Origin: G963662675 sp963662675
GTDB lineage: Bacteria > Bacteroidota > Bacteroidia > Bacteroidales > Prolixibacteraceae
Reading direction: 5' to 3'
DNA: 64,000 nucleotides
Assembly: GCA_963662675.2 (NCBI GenBank)
Contig: CAXXHP010000004.1
Span: forward strand, 558,001 to 622,000
Made by a program: the position numbers and the translations under genes. Position 1 is the stretch's first letter. Every line of letters starts with the position of its first letter. Of this stretch, positions 8,611 to 16,957 are shown piece after piece. The notes under the pieces were generated by a model that did no database searches, had not been told where the DNA came from, and saw nothing but the letters and a program-made list of their open reading frames with translations.

Positions 8611-9816
8611 ATGAATTTGTCTCAGTCAAAAAAAGGATTATTAAGTTTACTATTTTTTGTTTGCCTGTTTTTAACTTCACAGGCCCAAGAGATATCCACG
8701 CAACAAGGCCCTCAAATTACGTCTCCTGCCATTGCTGACAATAACACGGTTACTTTTAATATCTATTCCCCTAATGCAAATTCAATTTCGGTAAGCGGAA
8801 GTTGGGTCGATGGAGAAAATGTTCAAATGACTAAAAACAGTGATGGGGTGTGGTCAGCAACAGTAGGTCCACTGGATCCATCCATGTACCATTATAATAT
8901 TGTTATTGATGGAATTAGTGCTATTGATCCAGCCAACCCAAAAGCAATGCGTGATGGAACAAGGTATGCTAGTACACTTATCGTTCCAGGAAAAGAATCA
9001 AACGTATTTGAAGCAATGGATGTTCCACACGGAACTATTCACAAAGTATGGTACGACTCACCAACTCTTGGACTATACCGCAGAATGTTTGTTTATACTC
9101 CTGCCGGATACGATGACAGCAAAGACAAATATCCTGTATTATATCTTTTACATGGTGGCGGTGGTGACGAAGAAGCATGGTCATCGCTTGGCCGGGCAAA
9201 CTACATCTTAGACAATCTTATCGCTGAGGGGAAAGCAAAACCTATGATCGTAGTCATGGGAAATGGGAATGAGGCCCAAACATCATCGGTAACTGAATGG
9301 CCTACAAATTCATCAATAACAGATCATGGCCCGTCATTAGGAAATGAAACTAGGGAAGAAACGATTGAACGAGTGACCTTATATCCCAAAAGTATTGTAA
9401 ATGATATTATTCCATTCATTGAGAAAAACTTCAGAGTCAAAGCAAACAGTGAAAACAGGGCTATTGCAGGCTTATCAATGGGATCAATGCAAACACAAAT
9501 AACAACAATGACAAACCCTGGATTATTCCAATATATTGGATGCTTTAGTCTGGGTATTCATTTCAATGACCAGTTTGAAATTGTTTCTAATGAAATACTG
9601 ATTCCCGGTTACGATAAATATTTAGAAACAATGGATAACAAACTTTTCTACACAGGTTGTGGTACCGATGATTTTTGTTATGAAGGAGTACAAACGCTAC
9701 GTGCAAAACTTGACGAACACAATTTTGAATATATCTACAATGAAACTGGTGGTGGCCATACATGGGCAAATTGGAGAGTTTATCTGGCAGATTTTGCGCC
9801 TAAGCTTTTCAAATAA
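8611..9816 (+). CDS. Exported CE1-type esterase, array type B
   Basis: 401 residues with signal peptide 1-26 (ending SQAQ). The mature N-terminus EISTQQGPQITSP is almost the same as that of the protein at 11094, and both keep the block DGTRYASTLI in the E-set region; these define subtype B. The hydrolase domain has LLHGGGGDEEAW, Ser289 in AGLSMGS, an acidic candidate at Asp353/Asp354 in GCGTDDF and His383 in GHTWANWR. The residue after the elbow is Ser, not Gly. An insertion of about 20 residues near 228-252 (STDHG... acidic) distinguishes it from its twin at 11094. It ends in PKLFK, and the next gene starts after 50 bases. Confidence 0.88.
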   Translation: MNLSQSKKGLLSLLFFVCLFLTSQAQEISTQQGPQITSPAIADNNTVTFNIYSPNANSISVSGSWVDGENVQMTKNSDGVWSATVGPLDPSMYHYNIVIDGISAIDPANPKAMRDGTRYASTLIVPGKESNVFEAMDVPHGTIHKVWYDSPTLGLYRRMFVYTPAGYDDSKDKYPVLYLLHGGGGDEEAWSSLGRANYILDNLIAEGKAKPMIVVMGNGNEAQTSSVTEWPTNSSITDHGPSLGNETREETIERVTLYPKSIVNDIIPFIEKNFRVKANSENRAIAGLSMGSMQTQITTMTNPGLFQYIGCFSLGIHFNDQFEIVSNEILIPGYDKYLETMDNKLFYTGCGTDDFCYEGVQTLRAKLDEHNFEYIYNETGGGHTWANWRVYLADFAPKLFK

Positions 9817-9866
9817 TTCAGTAAAAACATTTTAGTATTTAATTATTTAGTCAAACTCATGTAGTT

Positions 9867-11081
9867 ATGAAATTACAATTTACTAAAAAGATAACGGGAT
9901 TTATTTTCCTGTTAATGATTGTATTAAATGCTAATTCTCAAGAATTTGCAAATTTTATGGGAGGACCAAGGATTATGTCTCCTGACATTAACGGTAGTAG
10001 TGTGACACTGCGGTTAAATGCACCTGATGCTTCCTCCGTTTCAGTTTCGGGTAGTTGGAAAACTACAGACAGATCGGTAAATATGGATAAAGATGATTCA
10101 GGAGTCTGGTCTGTTACTATTTCTGATTTAGAACCGGAATTGTATAATTATACATTTTCTGTTGATGGAGTAAGTCTGATCGATCCTGCAAATTCACAAA
10201 ATATAATTCGGGATGGATCAAGATATATGAGTGTATTTTTGATTGCTGGTCCTGAATCAGACATGTATGCTTCTGTTACCAATATCCCTCATGGAAATCT
10301 CGAAAAAGTATGGTACGATTCACCTACTCTAGATCTTAAACGAAGAATGTATGTTTATACCCCTGCAGGATATGAAGAAAGCAGCAAAAAATATCCCGTT
10401 TTTTATTTATTACATGGTGCTGGTGGTGATGAAGATGCATGGTCAAGTATGGGAAGAGCTTGTCAAATTATGGACAACTTAATTGAATCAGGAAAAGCAG
10501 AACCAATGATTGTTGTTATGACGAATGGAAATGCAACTCAGGCTGCTGCTTCTATTGATTATCCAGTAGTTCAGTCTCAGGGAGGGTTTGGAAGTACTGG
10601 TAAGTTTGAACAAAGCATTATTGATGATATAATTCCATACATTGACAGTAATTACAGAACTTTAGTTGATCGTAAAAACCGTGCAATTGCAGGTCTGTCT
10701 ATGGGAGGTGCACATACAACTTATGCTGCATTAAATAATATTGACAAATTTGCTTGGGTTGGTTCATTTAGTGGTGCTTTTGTATTATGGCCAAACGCAA
10801 GAGGAGAATCCGAGACTCCAGGTGCTCAGGTACTCAATTTGGGCGCTGTTGAGAATGATATTTTTCCAAACTTAAATTCTTCAGTGAATTCAGAACTTGA
10901 CCTATTGTATATAGCTATAGGTAAGGATGATTTCTTATATGAAGCCAATACTCAGTTTAAAGGTTGGCTAAACGATCAGAATATCAATTTTGTCGATATT
11001 GATACTTCAGGATATGCTCATGAGTGGAGTTACTGGAGAATTTGTCTGGTTGATTATTCAAGTAGACTCTTTAAAAACTAA
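9867..11081 (+). CDS. Exported CE1-type esterase, array type A copy
   Basis: 404 residues: signal peptide 1-25 (ending NANSQ), E-set domain at about 33-125 and hydrolase domain at about 145-404. Ser278 lies in AGLSMGG, Asp354/Asp355 in IGKDDF, and His385 in AHEWSYWR. The oxyanion loop reads LLHGAGGDEDAW. Its FAWVGSFSGAFVLWP and NLNSSVNSE segments match the gene at 7375, so it is the second copy of subtype A. It ends SRLFKN, one residue past the usual L-F-K. The second type-B gene follows after only 12 bases, tighter than the 50-base gap in front. Confidence 0.88.
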   Translation: MKLQFTKKITGFIFLLMIVLNANSQEFANFMGGPRIMSPDINGSSVTLRLNAPDASSVSVSGSWKTTDRSVNMDKDDSGVWSVTISDLEPELYNYTFSVDGVSLIDPANSQNIIRDGSRYMSVFLIAGPESDMYASVTNIPHGNLEKVWYDSPTLDLKRRMYVYTPAGYEESSKKYPVFYLLHGAGGDEDAWSSMGRACQIMDNLIESGKAEPMIVVMTNGNATQAAASIDYPVVQSQGGFGSTGKFEQSIIDDIIPYIDSNYRTLVDRKNRAIAGLSMGGAHTTYAALNNIDKFAWVGSFSGAFVLWPNARGESETPGAQVLNLGAVENDIFPNLNSSVNSELDLLYIAIGKDDFLYEANTQFKGWLNDQNINFVDIDTSGYAHEWSYWRICLVDYSSRLFKN

Positions 11082-11093
11082 TTAATAAACATT

Positions 11094-12272
11094 ATGAAAA
11101 AATCTAATTTAACTGCAAAGACATTAGGCTTGCTTGTTATTATGTTTCTTGCATTTACTTCCTATGCTCAGGAAATTTCATCTCAACAGGGGCCGCAAAT
11201 CACATCTCCTGAAATTGCCGATAATAACTCAGTTACCTTTAATGTGTATTCCCCAAAAGCAAATTCAATATCTGTAACCGGTAGTTGGATGGGAATGGGC
11301 GAGAATGTTGAACTCACGAAAAACAGTGAAGGCGTATGGTCGGCCACTGTAGATCCTCTTGAGCCATCCATGTACCATTATAATGTTATTGTTGATGGAA
11401 TAAGCATCATTGATCCAGCTAATCCAAAGGCAATGCGTGATGGAACAAGGTATGCAAGTACTCTTATTATACAAGGAAAAGAATCTGATATTTTTGAAGT
11501 AAATGATGTCCCCCATGGTTCAATCACTAAAGTATGGTACGATTCTCCAACACTTGAATTATACCGTAGAATGTATGTTTATACACCTGCTGGCTATGAA
11601 GATAGTAATGAAAAGTATCCTGTTTTATATCTTCTACATGGCGGCGGTGGAGATGAAGATGCATGGACCTCTTTAGGTCGCGCTAATTATATTTTGGATA
11701 ATCTGATTGCACAGGGTAAAGCTAAACCTATGATTGTTGTAATGACAAATGGCAACCCTGATCAATCAGCAGCAATAACTGAAAAACCACCTGTACCTGG
11801 GGCTGGAGCATTAGTTATTGCTTCAGAGAAATTTCCAAATAGCTTGGTTAATGATGTAATCCCATATGTCGAAAATCATTTTAGAGTAAAAGCAGATAGT
11901 GATAATCGTGCTATCGCAGGTTTATCAATGGGATGTTTGCATACGCAAATTGCTTCTTTAAATAATCCGACCTTATTCAAGTATATGGGGTTGTTCAGTT
12001 TAGGCTTACACCCCGATGATGACAACTTACGTGAAATAATGAAGCCTCTTATTGCTGCTTATGACAAGAACCTTGAAACTCTGAAAGCTAACTACAAATT
12101 ATTCTACATCGCATGTGGCACTGAAGATTTTGTATATGATGGAGTTCAGATTTTGCGAAAAAAACTGGATGATAATAAATTTAAGTATATCTACAACGAA
12201 ACTGGCGGCGGCCATACTTGGGCAAACTGGAGAGATTACTTATCCGAATATGCACCTCAGCTATTTAAATAA
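11094..12272 (+). CDS. Exported CE1-type esterase, array type B copy
   Basis: 392 residues with signal peptide 1-26 (ending SYAQ), an E-set domain and a hydrolase domain. The start of the mature protein and the segments DPANPKAMRDGTRYAS and YNETGGGHTWANWR match the gene at 8611, so it is the second copy of subtype B. Ser278 is in AGLSMGC (Cys after the elbow, where its twin has Ser), Asp345 in GTEDF is the likely acid and His374 is the likely base. The loop between about 225 and 245 is shorter and proline-rich (EKPPVPGAGA). It ends PQLFK. The Tat carboxylesterase follows after 29 bases, so transcription probably continues. Confidence 0.88.
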   Translation: MKKSNLTAKTLGLLVIMFLAFTSYAQEISSQQGPQITSPEIADNNSVTFNVYSPKANSISVTGSWMGMGENVELTKNSEGVWSATVDPLEPSMYHYNVIVDGISIIDPANPKAMRDGTRYASTLIIQGKESDIFEVNDVPHGSITKVWYDSPTLELYRRMYVYTPAGYEDSNEKYPVLYLLHGGGGDEDAWTSLGRANYILDNLIAQGKAKPMIVVMTNGNPDQSAAITEKPPVPGAGALVIASEKFPNSLVNDVIPYVENHFRVKADSDNRAIAGLSMGCLHTQIASLNNPTLFKYMGLFSLGLHPDDDNLREIMKPLIAAYDKNLETLKANYKLFYIACGTEDFVYDGVQILRKKLDDNKFKYIYNETGGGHTWANWRDYLSEYAPQLFK

Positions 12273-12301
12273 AATTTTCAAACTAAAATCCCAATTGAGT
12301 T

Positions 12302-13981
12302 ATGAAATCGAACAGACGAGACTTTTTTCAAACACTGGGAGTCAGTGCCGCAGGTATTGGCTTAGCTACATTGCCCTTGTCATCTTGTACAAGTGCCGAT
12401 CAGAATAGAGTTGAAGAAGAAGATGGTCAGCAGTTGTTTATAGGTGATAATATTGCTCTTACAGATACTGAATATGGTAAGGTAAGAGGTTATATCCTAA
12501 ATGGAATTTATCATTTTTTGGGGATGCCTTATGGGGCACCTACTTCGGGTGCGAATCGTTTTATGCCGCCTCAAAAGCCTGAGCCATGGAATGATGTTTA
12601 TCCAGCCTTATGGTGGGGTAATTCAGCTCCTCAGATGTTGGATGGTAATTATTCAAACAAATACGGAGCATTCAGAGACCATTGGAATTACGACGATGTA
12701 AGTGAAGATTGCCTTCGTATTAATGTATTCACGCCAAGTGTGAGTAACGACACAAAAAGACCAGTTCTTTTATGGATGCATGGTGGTGGGTTCACCGCTG
12801 GAAATGGTATTGAGCACGATGGGTACAATGGTGAAAATCTGGCGCGGTTTGGGGATGTTGTTTTCTGTTCAGTTAACCATCGTCTTGGACCATTAGGATT
12901 TTCAAATTTTGCCGGAGTTGGTGGAGATAAGTATTCATCTTCGGGAAATGTAGGTGTAATGGATCTTGTTGCTGCATTGGAATGGGTACGCGATAATATC
13001 TCAAATTTTGGAGGAGATCCAGATAATGTGACCATCATGGGACAATCTGGTGGTGGAGCAAAAGTCTGCACAGTAACATCGATGCCATCAGCCAAAGGAT
13101 TGGTTCATAAAGCAGTCGTTTTAAGTGGCGCAACCACTCAATCAGGTGATAAAGATTATTCAGAGAAATTAGGATCTTACATTTTAAAAGAAGCCGGTTT
13201 ATCAACTTCACAAATAGATAAACTTCAGGAAATGCCATGGAATGAGTATTATGCACTGGCTAATCGTGCTGTTGCGAAACTTCAAGCGGAAACTGGAGCA
13301 AGTGGTATGAGGGGGGGCTTTAGTCCTGTTATGGATGGTGAGATTATTCCACAGCATCCGTATTACCCAGAAGCTAATCCTTATGCTGCAGAAATACCTA
13401 TGATCATCTGTTCTACAACGAATGAGTTAGGAATGCCAATGGCCGATGCTTCTCTAATGAATATCACCATGGATCAGGTGCCTGATATGGTTCGCGACCG
13501 GGCTGGTTTCAGTTCCGGCTATGGAGATAAATCAGAAGCTGTAGTTGAAGCTTATGCTAAAGCTTTCCCTAATAAAAAACCTATTGAGATATATTCAATG
13601 GTTTCAAGTAGCAGGCAAAGTGTTGTTGCTTTGGCTGATGCAAAATCAAAACAAACGCCTCCGGTATATGTAGCTTGGTTTGGATGGCAGCCGCCATTAT
13701 TTGACAACAGAATGGGGGCGTTCCATTGTGTCGATATTTGTTTCTGGTTTTACAATACAGACAGAATGATAACACACACAGGAGGGGGAGCAAGACCAAG
13801 AAATCTATCTCAGAAGATGGCCGGTTCTCTGCTTCATTTTATGAAAACCGGAGATCCTAATGGTGGAGGTTTACCTCAATGGGATACTTACTCTGCAGAA
13901 AAAGGTGAGCTAATCTTTCTAGATGATCAAAGTGAAATGCAAATGGACCCCGACAGAGAGGCACGAAAAAGTATTTCTTAA
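12302..13981 (+). CDS. Type-B carboxylesterase, Tat-type lipoprotein, second copy
   Basis: 559 residues, the same length as the protein at 4884. The leader SNRRDFFQTLGVSAAG is a textbook twin-arginine signal, followed by lipobox LPLSSC with Cys29. Catalytic residues are Ser249 in GQSGGG, Glu375 in TTNELG and His475 in FHCVDI; the oxyanion motif is MHGGGF. The closing segment (DPDREARKSIS) also matches the paralogue (DPDRDARKLL). Substrate-pocket regions differ more than the core, notably around 345-400, which would fit divergence of specificity after duplication. It closes the duplicated block 4884-13981 and is followed 23 bases later by another CE1-type gene. Confidence 0.92.
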   Translation: MKSNRRDFFQTLGVSAAGIGLATLPLSSCTSADQNRVEEEDGQQLFIGDNIALTDTEYGKVRGYILNGIYHFLGMPYGAPTSGANRFMPPQKPEPWNDVYPALWWGNSAPQMLDGNYSNKYGAFRDHWNYDDVSEDCLRINVFTPSVSNDTKRPVLLWMHGGGFTAGNGIEHDGYNGENLARFGDVVFCSVNHRLGPLGFSNFAGVGGDKYSSSGNVGVMDLVAALEWVRDNISNFGGDPDNVTIMGQSGGGAKVCTVTSMPSAKGLVHKAVVLSGATTQSGDKDYSEKLGSYILKEAGLSTSQIDKLQEMPWNEYYALANRAVAKLQAETGASGMRGGFSPVMDGEIIPQHPYYPEANPYAAEIPMIICSTTNELGMPMADASLMNITMDQVPDMVRDRAGFSSGYGDKSEAVVEAYAKAFPNKKPIEIYSMVSSSRQSVVALADAKSKQTPPVYVAWFGWQPPLFDNRMGAFHCVDICFWFYNTDRMITHTGGGARPRNLSQKMAGSLLHFMKTGDPNGGGLPQWDTYSAEKGELIFLDDQSEMQMDPDREARKSIS

Positions 13982-14004
13982 TAACTAAATATTATAAATT
14001 TATC

Positions 14005-15105
14005 ATGAAAAAGTATTTTTCTTTATTATTTATTTTAACAATCGTAAGTGTTTCAACAGTTTTCGCTCAATTTGGCAATCAACCACAAACGCCCAATGAC
14101 ACGTTAACTTCTACAAAGGTTCTCAAAAGTGGAGATGTTGAATTTAAAATCTATGCACCCGAAGCTAAAGATGTAACTCTTGGAGGCGACATTATTCCTT
14201 GGGGACAAGATATCAAAAGTGTAAAGGATGAGAATGGTGTTTGGACAATTACAATTCCTAATGTAAAAGCTGGCACATACAGATATAATTTTGTTGTTGA
14301 CGGAGTAAAGGTTTTTGATCCAAAGGCAGCAAATGCTTTCGAAACATCAGCATTAATAGATGTAATGCCAAATGGAGACGATGAGTTTTTTGCTCTACGC
14401 AAAGATGTTCCTCACGGCGCTTCATCTGAGATCTATTATTATTCATCAACGACAAACAGCATGCGCAGAATGCACGTTTGGACGCCTGCCGGGTATAATT
14501 TAGGAGATGAGAAACTTCCTGTTTTATATCTAATTCATGGTGGTGGTGACAGTGATGTTGCATGGCCCAATGTTGGGCGTGCCGGATTTATTATGGATAA
14601 TTTGCTTTCTGAAGGGGAATGTGAAAAAATGATTGTTGTTATGCCTCATGGCGGAATTGATACTCAGGTATTTGTTGAAGACCTTCAAAATGACATCATT
14701 CCTTTCATCGAATCAAATTACAATGTTTATACGGATAATGAGCATCGTGCCCTTGCCGGATTATCTATGGGAGGTTTAGAAACACTAGAGTCTTTTATGA
14801 CATATCCTGACATGTACTCCTACATCAATGTAATGAGTTCCGGTTGGTTTGAGAACGATGAAGCAATGTACGAAGCAGGAGATAAGAAACTTGCAGAGGT
14901 TGCTCCAATCCTTAAGAAAACTGTCAAGTATCTAATTTTCACTCAAGGTGGACCTGAAGATATTGCCTATAACAATTGCAAATCAATGTTAAAGGTTTTT
15001 GACAAACACGATATTAAATATGATTTTAGTGAAATGCCAGGCGGACACTCATGGTTGGTTTGGAGAAACGATTTAAAGAATTTTGCTCAAAATATTTTTA
15101 AATAA
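14005..15105 (+). CDS. Exported CE1-type esterase with E-set domain
   Basis: 366 residues, the shortest two-domain member. Signal peptide 1-22 (ending TVFAQ), E-set domain at about 38-118 with GDIIPWGQDI in place of the usual G-S-W segment, then the hydrolase domain. Ser254 is in AGLSMGG, Asp319 in GGPEDIAY is a candidate acid and His348 is in GHSWLVWR. The region before the nucleophile is short (MPHGGIDTQVF), lacking the long variable loop of the other paralogues, which suggests a more open active site. It ends QNIFK. It does not belong to subtype A or B. A 301-base gap with an inverted-repeat element follows. Confidence 0.87.
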   Translation: MKKYFSLLFILTIVSVSTVFAQFGNQPQTPNDTLTSTKVLKSGDVEFKIYAPEAKDVTLGGDIIPWGQDIKSVKDENGVWTITIPNVKAGTYRYNFVVDGVKVFDPKAANAFETSALIDVMPNGDDEFFALRKDVPHGASSEIYYYSSTTNSMRRMHVWTPAGYNLGDEKLPVLYLIHGGGDSDVAWPNVGRAGFIMDNLLSEGECEKMIVVMPHGGIDTQVFVEDLQNDIIPFIESNYNVYTDNEHRALAGLSMGGLETLESFMTYPDMYSYINVMSSGWFENDEAMYEAGDKKLAEVAPILKKTVKYLIFTQGGPEDIAYNNCKSMLKVFDKHDIKYDFSEMPGGHSWLVWRNDLKNFAQNIFK

Positions 15106-15406
15106 TCATCGCTAATAATTAGATAAATTCATCATAAAATTGTGGCGAATTTATTCTGAATCGAGAACAGTTTATTGCTGAAATTTCAAAGGAGCCAGCT
15201 GTCCAGAAAGTAAACACACAAGTCATCCTAAACTTGTTTTAGGATATTAATCTACTGATAACCAGATGTCGAAATCAGTTGGGGATGACGTTTTTTATGA
15301 TTTATTTACTTTTTGGACAGCCCCTTGAGTTCTTTTATCTCATCTTCGGAAAAATTGCTGATAAAGTGTCTGCTAATTTGATTTGTAATTCCTAAACTAA
15401 AAAAAC
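15106..15406 (+). other. 301-base intergenic region with inverted-repeat element
   Basis: No ORF was seen. The gap is mostly taken up by the nested inverted repeat at 15198-15321, described separately. The last 80 bases before the next esterase contain no promoter element that I could recognise. Confidence 0.6.
15198..15321. repeat. Nested inverted-repeat element (MITE/REP-like)
   Basis: The outer arms GCTGTCCAGAAAGTAAA (15198-15214) and TTTACTTTTTGGACAGC (15305-15321) are complementary over 17 bases with one mismatch. Inside lie a second pair, GTCATCC (15222-15228) with GGATGAC (15283-15289), and a small hairpin CCTAAA/TTTAGG (15227-15243). The inner core GTCATCCTAAACTTGTTTTAGGAT resembles a family of short dispersed repeats common in bacterial genomes. 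No other copy was noticed in this window. It could be a mobile miniature element or a folded RNA in the transcript. Confidence 0.65.
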
Positions 15407-16543
15407 ATGCAATTAAAAATAAATAGTTTCCTTCGGGGTTTATTGATTTTGGGAATCACCCTGTCTTTGGGAAATGATCTCAAAGCCCAATTCTTTTCAG
15501 GGCCTATTTCTCCTTTAGTAAATGATGATTATACGGTTACCTTTTCGCTTAAGGCCGAAGATGCAGCTAAGGTTTCATTAAGCTTTGGAATGGAGTCCTT
15601 TCCCATGGATAAAGATGATAGTGGTATTTGGAGTACTACCATCGGTCCATTAACTCCTGATTTATATACGTATAGTTTTTCGGTTGATGGGCTAAAAATA
15701 CTGGATCCGGCAAATCCCGAGATGCAAGTAGGGCAAAGGCCTGACTTTAACTTGGTGAATATTCCCGGTAATCCTCTCCGTTTTGACGAACTTCAGGATG
15801 TCGCTCACGGAGCTGTTCATATTTTAAGGTATTACTCGACAGCACAAGATGTAAACCGAAAAGTTTATGTTTATGTTCCGCCAACCTATAATCAGAAATC
15901 GGATGAAAAATTCCCGGTACTGTATTTACGTCATGGAGGTGGAGGTAATGAAACTTCATGGTACAATGAAGGATGTGCTCCATTTATTATGGATAATCTT
16001 CTTGCAGAGGGAAAAGTTACTCCCATGATCATTGTTATGACCAACGGTAATTTGGAGAAAGAAACCGAAGGGGGAGCTTATGGAGAGGAAGGAATTTTGA
16101 TTATGGGCAAAGAATTAATGAATGATGTAATTCCCTTGATTGAGAAAAATTACCGTGTGTATACCGATCAAAGAAACAGAGCTCTTGCCGGATTGTCGAT
16201 GGGAGGGGGGCAGTCTTTTTATATCGGATTAAAAAATCCTGAGTTGTTTGATTGGTTAGGTGTTTTCAGTAGTGGTATTTTTGGAGGCATTCCGGGAGTT
16301 AATTTTGAACCTGAAGCGGAAATACCTGGTATTTTAACAAATTCAGCATATTATAACAACAACTTTAAGCTTTTTTATATGTCAGTCGGAGAACAAGATC
16401 CCCGAATTGAATATACAGGAAAAGTGGTTGATACATTCCTGCAAAATAATTTAAAGGTACAATACAAGCATGTAGAAGGTACGCATGAGTGGAAAGTTTG
16501 GCGCTTAGCCCTGCATGATTTTATATCTCAACTTTTTAAGTAG
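15407..16543 (+). CDS. Exported CE1-type esterase with E-set domain
   Basis: 378 residues with a longer signal peptide (1-27, ending DLKAQ). The E-set domain (about 33-118) starts PLVNDDYTVTF and lacks the G-S-W segment. The hydrolase domain has LRHGGGGNETSW, Ser264 in AGLSMGG, Asp331 in GEQDPRI as likely acid and His360 in THEWKVWR. It ends SQLFK. It is a lone branch of the array, nearest to subtype A in having D-P after the acid. It is separated from the previous gene by the inverted-repeat element and from the next by 414 bases, so it may be transcribed on its own. Confidence 0.87.
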   Translation: MQLKINSFLRGLLILGITLSLGNDLKAQFFSGPISPLVNDDYTVTFSLKAEDAAKVSLSFGMESFPMDKDDSGIWSTTIGPLTPDLYTYSFSVDGLKILDPANPEMQVGQRPDFNLVNIPGNPLRFDELQDVAHGAVHILRYYSTAQDVNRKVYVYVPPTYNQKSDEKFPVLYLRHGGGGNETSWYNEGCAPFIMDNLLAEGKVTPMIIVMTNGNLEKETEGGAYGEEGILIMGKELMNDVIPLIEKNYRVYTDQRNRALAGLSMGGGQSFYIGLKNPELFDWLGVFSSGIFGGIPGVNFEPEAEIPGILTNSAYYNNNFKLFYMSVGEQDPRIEYTGKVVDTFLQNNLKVQYKHVEGTHEWKVWRLALHDFISQLFK

Positions 16544-16957
16544 ATTCTGAAACTGAATATCTTTTTTGAAATATTTCGTTAGTTGATTTAGGTGAAGACC
16601 GGCACTAGTTTTTCAATTTGGAGATGAAACGTAACTTCCAGTTATATTGTCTTATTGGAAATTTGGTGCCGGCTTAGTTTTTTTAATGTATTATTTTTCG
16701 ACTACGCTAACATGCTAAATGTCGATTAGCCTGTAACATAAGGACATCTAAGAGAGAACGATATTCTTTCTGCAAAAAATAAAGTCTATGAAAACAGTAA
16801 AAGTTTCTTTATGTTACTGAGTATATTTATTCTACAGATTTAGCTTCTGTCTTTTATTTGCCTGAATTCTAAGAAAAAACAACAATTAAGGAATATACTT
16901 CAGAAATGCTTTGGTTCAATAATGTCCCAATTACCTAATTAAAATAAAATCAGCAAC
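16544..16957 (+). other. 414-base intergenic region
   Basis: No ORF longer than a few codons was seen. It contains a large stem-loop (16599-16687) and scattered short inverted repeats, including GTAACATA near 16735 and TATGTTAC near 16810. It presumably carries the promoter of the carboxylesterase at 16958, but no consensus element was recognised. Confidence 0.55.
16599..16687 (+). terminator. Stem-loop with T-tract, possible terminator
   Basis: CCGGCAC (16599-16605) pairs with GTGCCGG (16666-16672) around a 60-base loop that can partly pair internally (TTTTTCAATTTGG against TTGGAAATTTGG). CTTAGTTTTTTT follows. The long loop makes this weaker than a classic terminator. Confidence 0.35.

Noticed and set aside
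12688..13095. 135-codon frame antisense to the second Tat carboxylesterase
   Set aside because: Pro/Ser/Thr-rich sequence typical of reverse complements of this gene family; the same kind of frame occurs opposite the first copy (5456-5689).
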